From positions 1 to 64,000 of the forward strand of contig JAJDYG010000040.1 in NCBI GenBank assembly GCA_022822855.1: 64,000 bases of DNA. Direction: 5' to 3'. Below, in pieces: positions 21,415 to 28,694 of the stretch (its first letter is position 1; each line of letters starts with the position of its first letter). The translations under genes and the position numbers were made by a program. The notes beneath the pieces were generated by a model. It saw nothing but the letters and a program-made list of their open reading frames with translations, had not been told where the DNA came from and searched no databases. The DNA is from Dehalococcoidia bacterium (GTDB lineage Bacteria; Chloroflexota; Dehalococcoidia; Bin125).

Positions 21415-21948
21415 ATGTCGGAAACCGTCATCTCGATTCTGGTCTGGCTGCACGTGATCGGCGTAGCCATCTGGCTGGGCGGACAGATCGTCACGGCGGC
21501 CTGCGTGATTCCGGCGCTCCGCGCGGTTGGCGATCGAACGATCTGGCTGAATGCGCTGGAAGGCTTCACCAAGCGCTTTGGCCGGGTCGGCATTGCGGCG
21601 ATGGTCGTCATTGTGATCAGCGGCGGAGCGATGATCGATCCTCGGCTCGACCAGGTAGAGAACTTCGGTGAAGACCTCTACGCCGCCCGCTGGGGCTACA
21701 TCTTCGTGATCAAGATGGCGCTCTGGGCAGTAATGATCGCGCTGATCGGCTTGCACCAGTTCGTCTTCGGTCCGCGGCAGCTCGAGCTGGCGCGCGAAAC
21801 CGCCGACGCAGATCAGGACACCCCCGAACTGCAGCGCGTCCGACGAATCACGATCGCGCTCTCGATTTCCGGTCTGCTGATGACGTTGCTGGTCGCCGGG
21901 GCCGGCGCGTTCCTCGGCAACCACAACTTCTCGATGTTGCCTTCCTGA
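21415..21948 (+). CDS. CopD-like four-helix membrane protein
   Basis: A 177-residue protein with four transmembrane helices (about 5-28, 60-80, 100-120, 145-168). The first helix carries WLHVIGVAIWLGG, whose His is the conserved feature of CopD/DUF2269-like proteins, and VIKMALW begins the third. The family has been linked to copper handling or heme and electron transport, without certainty here. The stop overlaps the start of the next gene by one base (TGATG), so the two proteins are probably made together and may act together at the membrane. Confidence 0.75.
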   Translation: MSETVISILVWLHVIGVAIWLGGQIVTAACVIPALRAVGDRTIWLNALEGFTKRFGRVGIAAMVVIVISGGAMIDPRLDQVENFGEDLYAARWGYIFVIKMALWAVMIALIGLHQFVFGPRQLELARETADADQDTPELQRVRRITIALSISGLLMTLLVAGAGAFLGNHNFSMLPS

Positions 21949-22913
21949 TGCGCCGATTCTCCTTCGCGACGGCCGCAAAGACACGATCAGCGGCGATCCT
22001 GTCGCTGCTTGGCGCAGTCGCCGCGCTCGCCCTCGTCCTCACCAGCTCGTCGGTCGACGCCCAGAGTTCAAGATTGTCCGTCGGCATTGCGACGTGGACG
22101 TCGGCGGGCGGCGTGATCGAGCTGTGCGTCAACCTGCGAGACGCCTCGGTCGGGCTGGCGAGACAGTGTCCCGAGCGCCGGCGGCTGACGGTCGAGCGGG
22201 CGCCCGAGAATCGTTGGCTGCGGTCTCGTTCCGCGTACATCGCTCCCGAGGTCGCGATCTGGGTGCGGGCGAGGCGTGTTGGCGATCGCCTCGACCTCGG
22301 ACTGGGCCTCAGCATCGAGGGCGAGGCGCGAGGCGTCAGAGCCCGTTCCTGGTCTCTGCACTGGCCGACGGCGCCGATCGATCAGTGGCAACAGACCAGC
22401 TTCGTCTCGATCGAGCTCCCTGTTGCCCCGCATCCGGAGCTGTGGGACTCGCCCGCTGGGATCGCTCCTGGAGCGCCGCGGCTGGAGGTCGGCCGCCCGG
22501 CCCCCGAGTTCAGGCTGCCCAGGTTGGGCGGACCCGACGATGACCTCGTCTCGCTGTCTGCGGCCCGGTCGGGGAGCGAGCGCCTCACGCTGATCGTGTT
22601 CTGGTCGTCCTGGGCGCCGTTCGTCGGCGAAACGCTCTCCGTGCTCGGCGATCTCGAGGAACGGGCAGGCGACATCCTGGTCATCGGGGTCAACGTCTAT
22701 GAGGTGGATGACGGGGCCGGCGAGGAGTTCATCCGCAATCGCGGCGTTGGGCTGTTGCAGTTGGTCGATGCCGATGGCTCGGTGGCGCACCACTATCGCG
22801 TCGATGGTCTACCGGAACTCTTCGTGCTCGATTCAGATGGCGTCTATCGGGGAGTCATTCGAGGCGCAGCGCCCTTGACCGAGATCCTGAGCGCTATCTA
22901 CGGCGTGGAGTAG
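21948..22913 (+). CDS. Secreted TlpA/ResA-like thioredoxin-fold protein lacking both active-site cysteines
   Basis: A 321-residue exported protein: signal peptide about 1-38, a beta-rich domain of unknown type (about 40-175), then a TlpA/AhpC-TSA domain opening with VGRPAPEFRLP at 181-191. The active-site segment reads FWSSWAPFV at 218-226; TlpA normally has WCxxC here, so Ala223 and Val226 replace both cysteines. The later IGVNVYEV and VDGLPELFVLD (cis-Pro loop) are kept, so the fold is intact but redox chemistry is not expected. It is translationally coupled to the CopD-like gene. A binding or scaffolding role is inferred. Confidence 0.75.
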   Translation: MRRFSFATAAKTRSAAILSLLGAVAALALVLTSSSVDAQSSRLSVGIATWTSAGGVIELCVNLRDASVGLARQCPERRRLTVERAPENRWLRSRSAYIAPEVAIWVRARRVGDRLDLGLGLSIEGEARGVRARSWSLHWPTAPIDQWQQTSFVSIELPVAPHPELWDSPAGIAPGAPRLEVGRPAPEFRLPRLGGPDDDLVSLSAARSGSERLTLIVFWSSWAPFVGETLSVLGDLEERAGDILVIGVNVYEVDDGAGEEFIRNRGVGLLQLVDADGSVAHHYRVDGLPELFVLDSDGVYRGVIRGAAPLTEILSAIYGVE

Positions 22914-22924
22914 CCAGAGGCCTT

Positions 22925-22970
22925 CAACGGCCGGTAGGTCTTTCCGGTTTCCTTCAGGCCATACGTGACA
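22925..22970 (-). repeat. Small relic of the dispersed HTH-linker element
   Basis: On the minus strand one frame gives HVWPEGNRKDLP, matching KEPEGNRKNLKKP in the larger relic at 4.4 kb. No open gene surrounds it; it lies in the 141-base gap before the enoyl-CoA hydratase gene. Only about 36 bases are convincing. Confidence 0.35.
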
Positions 22971-23054
22971 GGCTCCGGCGCTCGCCAGAGGCGGCTTCGC
23001 GGTCGGATAATCTGCAGGGGACACGCTCAACCAGCATCGCCGAGGAGATTCACC

Positions 23055-23942
23055 GTGCGCGAGTATGAAGACATTCTGTATGAAACCAAGGGACGGCTCG
23101 GGATCGTCACGCTGAACCGGCCCGAAAAGATGAACGCGCTCAGCCACCGGCTGCGCGCCGAACTCTTCGACGCGCTCAAGGTGGCTGAAGCGGACGACGA
23201 CGTCCACGTCGTGATCATCCGTGGCGCGGGCCGGACGTTCTCGGCCGGCTACGACATCACGCCGGTGCCCAACCTGTCCGAGTCGGACTACCTCGACTAC
23301 CGCTCCGGCTTGCCCTCGGTTGGACCGATCCACCCGGGTCAGGGTCAGTGGCCGCAACATCTGCTCTCCGGCTATTGGCAGATCTGGGAACTGGCCAAGC
23401 CGGTCATCGCCCAGGTCCACGGCTACGCGCTGGCCGGCGGCTCCGAGCTGGCCTCGATGTGCGACCTGATGTACGTCGCCGAAGACGCGATCATCGGCTA
23501 CCCGCCGGTGCGCGCGATGACCACCGTCGACATCCTCTACCACCCCTGGCACATGGGCATGCGCAAAGCGCGCGAGCTCTGCTACACCGGCGACTCCGTC
23601 ACCGGCCTCGAAGCGGTCGAGCTGGGCTGGGCGAACCGCGCCTTCCCCGTCGACCAGCTCGCCGAAGAGACCGAGAAGATGGGCGAGCGGATCGCCAACA
23701 TCGCGCCCGACATGGTGATGATGTCCAAGCGCGGCCTGAATCGTGCCTACGAGGTGATGGGCTTCCGCACCGCCCTGCAGGTCGGAGCCGACATCCAGGC
23801 CCTGTCCACCTTCCGCAAGTCCGCCGGAGAGTTCGGCCGGATCGCCCAGGAAAAAGGCCTCAAGGCCGCCCTCGACTGGAGAGACGGTCCCTTCCAGGAC
23901 TACGGAGCCGCCAAGAAACGTCCCTCCGCCCCGACCAGCTAA
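23055..23942 (+). CDS. Enoyl-CoA hydratase/isomerase (crotonase) family protein
   Basis: A 295-residue crotonase-fold enzyme. GTG at 23055 is preferred because GAGGAG lies 9-14 bases upstream and the protein then begins REYEDILYETKGRLGIVTLNRPEKMNAL, the usual opening. The oxyanion-hole parts are FSAGYDI and LAGGSELASMCD, whose Glu matches the first catalytic glutamate of crotonase. The place of the second glutamate reads IIGYPPVR and appears to lack it, which suggests an isomerase, hydrolase or other crotonase reaction. An insertion with many aromatic residues (about 75-110) lies between the two halves. Confidence 0.9.
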   Translation: MREYEDILYETKGRLGIVTLNRPEKMNALSHRLRAELFDALKVAEADDDVHVVIIRGAGRTFSAGYDITPVPNLSESDYLDYRSGLPSVGPIHPGQGQWPQHLLSGYWQIWELAKPVIAQVHGYALAGGSELASMCDLMYVAEDAIIGYPPVRAMTTVDILYHPWHMGMRKARELCYTGDSVTGLEAVELGWANRAFPVDQLAEETEKMGERIANIAPDMVMMSKRGLNRAYEVMGFRTALQVGADIQALSTFRKSAGEFGRIAQEKGLKAALDWRDGPFQDYGAAKKRPSAPTS

Positions 23943-23980
23943 GGACCAGATCTCGCCGCCCGGGGGCCTGCGCGTAAACC

Positions 23981-24039
23981 CGCCCCCTTCCCCTTTCTCC
24001 CCCCTCCGCGGGGGGAGATGCCGTAGGCAGAGGGGGGCA
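23981..24039. repeat. Class A dispersed palindrome
   Basis: CCCCCTCCGCGGGGGGAG with flanking CCCCCTT and AGAGGGGGGC arms; the same outline as the other class A copies. It lies about 40 bases past the enoyl-CoA hydratase stop and may end its transcript. Confidence 0.7.
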
Positions 24040-24054
24040 CCCAAAACTGTGCAT

Positions 24055-24240
24055 GCTCCACACGTTCAGCCGAACCTGAACTGAGCTGGACCAGGCTGAA
24101 CGAACCTGAACACCCTGAACACACGATCTCCGGTAAAACACTGGAATTTCAAGCTGGAACACGCCAGGAGAGAAATTTCAGCCGAACACCTGAACACCAA
24201 CCCACGCCGTCGGCTCCCGCTCAATTCCGCCTAACCAGAT
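24055..24240 (+). repeat. Relic of the dispersed HTH-linker element
   Basis: This part of the 384-base gap before the cytochrome gene is rich in CCTGAA words. One plus-strand frame reads RLNEPEHPEHTISGKTLEF, closely matching the relic at 4.3-4.5 kb on the other strand (RLKEPE, RTISSKTLGI). At DNA level, CACGATCTCC and AAAACACTGG are shared between the two. No start or HTH region is present. A 9-base unit, CCTGAACAC, is repeated in tandem at 24105-24122. Confidence 0.45.
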
Positions 24241-24326
24241 GCTGCGGTAGGATACGTCGGAGTCGCGCGCGTATCTGCGCGAGACCCCGTCTGGAGCAAG
24301 TCCGCAGCGAGATGAAGTAGAGGTCT

Positions 24327-24947
24327 ATGCCGAGTCGCAACGGGATTCCGCAGTCCTTCGGCATCATCATGGTCTTCGCCTTGATGGCCGCAGGGATCTT
24401 CGCACTCGTCGGCTTCGCCGTGTACAAGGGCGCCGACCGCCACATCATCGAGGCCAAGGCCCTCTCCGAGGTAGCCGGCGCCGAAGGCTGGGAGACCGGA
24501 CTGTTCTGCATCGAAGACGGCAAGGAAGACCACCCCTCGCTCTCGCTGACCGAGCGTCCCCCTGAGACCTGCGCCGAAGCCGAGCCGCTGCCGATCGAGA
24601 ATCTCAGCGACGACGAGTACGGCGGCGAAGACGCCGTCCGCGCGAATGGCAACGCGCTGCGCGGGGCCGAACTGTACGTCGCCAACGGCTGTCAGGTCTG
24701 CCACGGTGAGGTCGGCGAAGGTATCGTCGGTCCGACGATCGCACGGACCGGTCTGGACATCCAGGGCGTGATCTCCCAGTACCGCCAGCCGCGCGGGATC
24801 ATGCAGGAGTTCGCAGCCGAGGACGTCTCCGTCGAGGACATCGCCGACATCTGGACCTGGCTGCAGACCTTGCCCGCCGTCGATCCGCTCGTCGACCCCA
24901 ACAACGACGCGCTGGGCCACGAGAACTACGGCCAGTGGGCCGAGTAA
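24327..24947 (+). CDS. Membrane-anchored c-type cytochrome
   Basis: A 206-residue protein with one N-terminal transmembrane helix (about 10-32) and an extracytoplasmic part. The heme-attachment motif CQVCH is at about 119-123 within GAELYVANGC, and PRGIMQEF supplies a likely Met axial ligand near 155. The middle region (about 40-105) is acidic with two extra cysteines and is not part of the heme domain. It probably acts as an electron carrier or a small subunit of a respiratory complex. No oxidase or other complex genes lie nearby. Confidence 0.9.
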   Translation: MPSRNGIPQSFGIIMVFALMAAGIFALVGFAVYKGADRHIIEAKALSEVAGAEGWETGLFCIEDGKEDHPSLSLTERPPETCAEAEPLPIENLSDDEYGGEDAVRANGNALRGAELYVANGCQVCHGEVGEGIVGPTIARTGLDIQGVISQYRQPRGIMQEFAAEDVSVEDIADIWTWLQTLPAVDPLVDPNNDALGHENYGQWAE

Positions 24948-24968
24948 CCCGCTAACTCCGGTACCTCG

Positions 24969-25061
24969 CTGACGCTGCAGTACGCCGCTGAAACCCCCAG
25001 TCCCCGATTTGTTCGGGGACCCGTTCCCCCGCGCATCCCCTATGCTCACTGACGCTGCAGT
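24969..25061. repeat. Class C palindrome flanked by 13-base direct repeats
   Basis: The core at 24996-25024 reads AGTCCCCGATTTGTTCGGGGACCCG, the reverse orientation of copies near 57.7 and 58.7 kb. It is bracketed by identical 13-mers CTGACGCTGCAGT at 24969-24981 and 25049-25061. This arrangement resembles an inserted small element with target duplication, though coincidence or a regulatory repeat is possible. Confidence 0.55.
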
Positions 25062-25090
25062 CCTACTGCATCGTGCTGGGGAGGTAACAC

Positions 25091-25882
25091 ATGGGAAATC
25101 ACGCCACGCCCAGTGCCGCCTACTGGGCATTCTTTGAGACTTTCAACGCCAAGGATCCCGAAGGCTGGGCCGGTGCGATGTCGTATCCGCACGTCCGGGT
25201 GTCCGGAGCGGCCCCACGAGCGCAGGCCGCGCAACCCGGCCCCCGAACGGCGGCGGGTGTCTATCCGAGGCCCGAGGACTACGCATCGATGGCAGCCAAT
25301 GCAGGCTGGGAACGATTCGAGATGACCGGCTGGGTGCGGACCCAAGGGATCACGCCTCGCGTCGTTCAGGCCTCGGACGAGAAAGCACATCTGGCCGGCG
25401 GATGGACGCGGCATCGCGCAGATGACTCCGAGATCATCACGAATCGAGTGCTCTACGTGCTGACGAAGACCGACGAAGGCTGGGGTATCCAGGCGCGTTT
25501 CGGCGTCGACGGCTGGTCGCGAGAGGAAGCGCGGCAGTCGGAGTCAGAAGCCGCACTGGCAGCGCTCGGACGCCTCATGACCACCCTCGAGGCCGGCGAT
25601 GTCGAACCCTGGCTCGACTGCTTCCACTATCCGCTCACCCTCGTGGGCGCGCCGGGCACGGTCGAGACGATGGATGACGCCGACGCCATGCGCGCCGCCT
25701 ACGGCGACTGGGCGGGTCAGGCCCTGCCGATCCAGTACACCGCCGAAGTGATCGCCGCCGGCTCGAACGGCGTCACCCTGGGTCAATCGATCACCCGCGG
25801 CGACGACTCCTTCCACCAGTCCTTCCTCGTCGCCGCCCGCGACGGTGACTGGAACATCCTCGCCGTCTCCGCCATCACCTGA
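25091..25882 (+). CDS. NTF2/SnoaL-like duplicated-domain protein (copy 1)
   Basis: A 263-residue soluble protein that looks like two NTF2/SnoaL-type alpha+beta cones. The first opens with PSAAYWAFFETFNAKDPEGWAGAMSYPHVRV; the second begins near LAALGRLMTTLEAGDVEPWLDCFHYPLTLV. Both keep the helix-helix-strand pattern and the '-YP-' turn. SnoaL-like proteins bind or isomerise small hydrophobic molecules, but no catalytic residue is clear. It is followed two bases later by a homologous gene. Start ATG 25091, with GGGGAGG about 9 bases upstream. Confidence 0.65.
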   Translation: MGNHATPSAAYWAFFETFNAKDPEGWAGAMSYPHVRVSGAAPRAQAAQPGPRTAAGVYPRPEDYASMAANAGWERFEMTGWVRTQGITPRVVQASDEKAHLAGGWTRHRADDSEIITNRVLYVLTKTDEGWGIQARFGVDGWSREEARQSESEAALAALGRLMTTLEAGDVEPWLDCFHYPLTLVGAPGTVETMDDADAMRAAYGDWAGQALPIQYTAEVIAAGSNGVTLGQSITRGDDSFHQSFLVAARDGDWNILAVSAIT

Positions 25883-25884
25883 AC

Positions 25885-26658
25885 ATGGCCGGATACGAGT
25901 CGCCAGAAGCCGCCTACTTCGCCTTCCTCGACACCTTCAACGCCCGCGACGCCGATGGCTGGGCCGGAGTCAACTCCTGGCCCCACGCGCGAGTCTCGGC
26001 CGCCGCGCCCGACAGCTCCGTCCACTGGCGTCCACCGACCCGGATATTCGCCAACGCCGAGGAGTACCTCTCCGCCCCGCTCTGGGAGGAACTCGAAGCG
26101 ACCGGCTGGGCCCGCTCCGAACCGACGCCGCCCCGGATCGTTCAGTCCTCGGATCTCAAGGCGCACATCGCCGGTGGCTGGACGCGCTACGACGCCGACG
26201 ACAAACCGATGGCGTCGAACCGCGTCGTCTACGTCGCCACGCGGACCGACGAGGGCTGGGGCCTCCAGGCCCAGCTCAAGACGGACAGCTACGTCGATGG
26301 CCGAGACTACTCGGAGGAGGAGCAGGCGGTCCTCGAAGCAGTCGAGTCCGCGCTGGCCCTGCTCGACGCCCGTCAGGTCGATGCCTACGCCGAGGCGCTG
26401 GCCTATCCGTTCACGCTCATCGGTCCGCCCAGTGTTGTGTTCCAGATTGGCTCGGCGGCCGAAATGGCCGCCGCGATGCGCAGCGTCGGGGACGATCAAC
26501 TGGATGCGCCGGCGGGATCGGTCGAGATCGTCAACTGCGGCGAGAGCGGCGCAAATGTCACATTCCAGGTCGAGCGCGACGGCGTCGCACAGGAAGCCCT
26601 GGCGCTGGTTGGAGTCCGCAGAGGTGTCTGGCGCGTAATCGCAATCTCGGGAGTCTGA
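25885..26658 (+). CDS. NTF2/SnoaL-like duplicated-domain protein (copy 2)
   Basis: A 257-residue tandem paralogue of the preceding protein: ESPEAAYFAFLDTFNARDADGWAGVNSWPHARVS aligns with its opening, and AHIAGGWTRYDADD, RTDEGWGLQAQ and LDARQVDAYAEALAYPFTLIG match the middle and the second domain. The 2-base gap indicates co-translation and possibly a hetero-oligomer. It ends 5 bases before the convergent permease gene. Function not known. Confidence 0.65.
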   Translation: MAGYESPEAAYFAFLDTFNARDADGWAGVNSWPHARVSAAAPDSSVHWRPPTRIFANAEEYLSAPLWEELEATGWARSEPTPPRIVQSSDLKAHIAGGWTRYDADDKPMASNRVVYVATRTDEGWGLQAQLKTDSYVDGRDYSEEEQAVLEAVESALALLDARQVDAYAEALAYPFTLIGPPSVVFQIGSAAEMAAAMRSVGDDQLDAPAGSVEIVNCGESGANVTFQVERDGVAQEALALVGVRRGVWRVIAISGV

Positions 26659-26663
26659 TCCGC

Positions 26664-27605
26664 TCAGTCGCCCTCGAGCGCGCCGCGCAGGCGTGGATCG
26701 AGCACGTCGCGCAGGCCGTCGCCGATGATGTTCAGGCTCCAGACGAGCAGCGCGATACAGGCGCCGGGGAAGACCCAGAGCCACCAGCCGTTGCCCGTGA
26801 TGATCACCTGCCGGCCTTCGGAAACCAACCCGCCCCAGGTCGGATCGGGCGGCCGGATACCGAGTCCGAGGAACGACAGACCCGCCTCTGCGATGATGGC
26901 GAACCCTGCGCCGAGCGAAACCTGCACGATCACCGGCTGGAAGCTGTTGGGCAGCACGTAGCGCATCATGATCCGCAGGTTGCTCGCCCCAATCGTCTGT
27001 CCGGCGAGGACGTAATCCTGCTCCCGCACCGACAGCGCCATCGATCTCGCAATTCGGGCGACCCAGGGGATATTCGCAATCCCGACCGCAACGATGATGT
27101 TGATGATGTCGCGCCCGAGCACGGAAACCAGCGCGAGCGCCAGGATCAGGCCAGGGAACGCGAGCACGGCGTCCATCAGGCGCATCAGCGCCTCGTCGAC
27201 GACGCCTCGGGAATAGCCGGCGGCGATCCCGATCGGCAGGCCCAGGATTGCCCCGAACAGAGACGCGCCGAAGCCCACCGCGAGCGCTGCGCGCGTGGCG
27301 TTGAGGACGCGGGACAAGGTGTCGCGCCCGATCTTGTCGGTGCCAAACGGGTGATCGGCGTTCGGCGACTGCCAGGAGATGTACAGCCCCTGATCGTCGG
27401 TTGCCTGCTCCTCGAAACCTGGAATCGGGAACAGGTCGACAAAGATGGCGATCAGGACGAACACGGCAAGGATAATCACCGCAGGCTTGACCAGGCGCAC
27501 GCGCAGGAATCGGCGCATGAAAATGCGCAACGGCTCAAAACGCCCGGAGTCTTCCGGAACCGGGTAGCCGCTGGCGGTCGTCTCGGCGGTTGCCTGCTCA
27601 GCCAT
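26664..27605 (-). CDS. ABC transporter permease, peptide/nickel (DppC-like)
   Basis: A 313-residue inner-membrane permease of the Dpp/Opp/Nik family. It has an N-terminal helix preceded by a charged tail (about 1-45), the OppC-type periplasmic loop with HPFGTDKIGRDTLSRVL, and the EAA-like coupling loop in EQDYVLAGQTIGASNLRIMMRYVLPN. About six transmembrane helices. The start overlaps the stop of the DppB-like gene by 8 bases. Together with the next gene and the binding protein it forms an uptake system; no ATPase gene is present in the window. Confidence 0.93.
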   Translation of the reverse strand: MAEQATAETTASGYPVPEDSGRFEPLRIFMRRFLRVRLVKPAVIILAVFVLIAIFVDLFPIPGFEEQATDDQGLYISWQSPNADHPFGTDKIGRDTLSRVLNATRAALAVGFGASLFGAILGLPIGIAAGYSRGVVDEALMRLMDAVLAFPGLILALALVSVLGRDIINIIVAVGIANIPWVARIARSMALSVREQDYVLAGQTIGASNLRIMMRYVLPNSFQPVIVQVSLGAGFAIIAEAGLSFLGLGIRPPDPTWGGLVSEGRQVIITGNGWWLWVFPGACIALLVWSLNIIGDGLRDVLDPRLRGALEGD

Positions 27606-28551
27606 AGCGGATCCTCGGATCCAGCACGCCGTACGAGATATCGGTGAGCAGGTTGGCGACCACGATCGCCAGCGCGATCACCAGGATCATCGCCTGCACA
27701 ATCAGCAGGTCACGCTGGAGGGCCGCCTGCACAAGCCAGCGACCCATGCCCGGGATGTTGAAGATCTGCTCGACAATCACCGCGCCGGCGAAGACGCGCG
27801 CAAGCAGCAAACCGACGATCGTGACGACCGGCAGGAGTCCGTTGCGCAGCGCGTGCAGTGCGATCACACGCCGCTCTCGCAGACCCTTCGCCCGGGCCGT
27901 GCGGACATAGTCCTGCCGCATCACCTCCAACATCGAAGATCGCGTCTGCCGGGCGACGATCGCCGAGAGCACCCAGCCAACCACGATCGTGGGCATGATC
28001 AACGATTTGATCGACGCCACCGGATCAACCCAGATGCGCTCAAATCCGGCTGCGGGAAGCACGTCCCAAGTCACGACGAGGATCAGGATCAGGATCAGAC
28101 CGGTCAGATAGTCGGGGATCGCGACCCCACCGACCGAGAGCATCGTGACCAGACGGTCGGCAATCGAGTTTGGCTTGATCGCCGAGAGGACGCCGGCGGG
28201 AATGCCGATCAGCATCCCCACGATGATCGTGGCAACGCCGACATGCAGCGTGTTCTGCAGCCGTTCCAGCAGTTCCGGACCGATGTCGCGGTTGGTCAGC
28301 GTCGATTGGCCGAAGTCGCCCGACGTGATGATGTCGCCGAGCCACGTCACCATCTGCTGGGGCACGGACTTGTTCAGCCCGAGCCGCTCTTCAATCTGCT
28401 GGCGGCGCTCCTCCGAGATCGCCTCCCCTTCGCCAGACAGCGCGGCAACGGGGTCGCCCGGCAGGATCCGGAAGATGGCGAACGAGGCGATCGCAACGAG
28501 AATGATCACGGCGACCGACTGGAGCACACGGACAGAGATGTATGTCCACAT
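27598..28551 (-). CDS. ABC transporter permease, peptide/nickel (DppB-like)
   Basis: A 317-residue permease: the first helix has the DppB pattern (YISVRVLQSVAVIILVAIASFAIFRILPGDP), the loop LGLNKSVPQQMVTWLGDIITSGDFGQS follows, and the coupling motif RQDYVRTARAKGLRERRVIALHALRNG is intact. About six membrane spans. It lies between the binding-protein gene and the DppC-like gene on the same strand; a class A repeat fills the 143-base gap to the binding-protein gene. Confidence 0.93.
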   Translation of the reverse strand: MWTYISVRVLQSVAVIILVAIASFAIFRILPGDPVAALSGEGEAISEERRQQIEERLGLNKSVPQQMVTWLGDIITSGDFGQSTLTNRDIGPELLERLQNTLHVGVATIIVGMLIGIPAGVLSAIKPNSIADRLVTMLSVGGVAIPDYLTGLILILILVVTWDVLPAAGFERIWVDPVASIKSLIMPTIVVGWVLSAIVARQTRSSMLEVMRQDYVRTARAKGLRERRVIALHALRNGLLPVVTIVGLLLARVFAGAVIVEQIFNIPGMGRWLVQAALQRDLLIVQAMILVIALAIVVANLLTDISYGVLDPRIRYG

Positions 28552-28563
28552 TGCGCTGTCTCA

Positions 28564-28685
28564 AGCCTCCCCCTCTGGGGAAGGTGTCACGGAGCGACGG
28601 AGAGGGCGCGCCCGGTCGAGAGAGACATCTCTCTTGGGCCTGCCCCCTCAGCCGCCGCGCGGCAGCTCCCCCAGAGGGGGAGCGT
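28564..28685. repeat. Class A dispersed palindromes, double unit
   Basis: Two arm pairs: CCCCCTCTGGGG and CTCCCCCAGAGGGGGAG, with AGAGAGACATCTCTCT, itself a near-perfect inverted repeat, between them. It lies within an apparent operon, between the binding protein and its permeases, where such hairpins often make the upstream binding-protein message more abundant (inference). Confidence 0.65.
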
Positions 28686-28694
28686 TGTCTTCGC

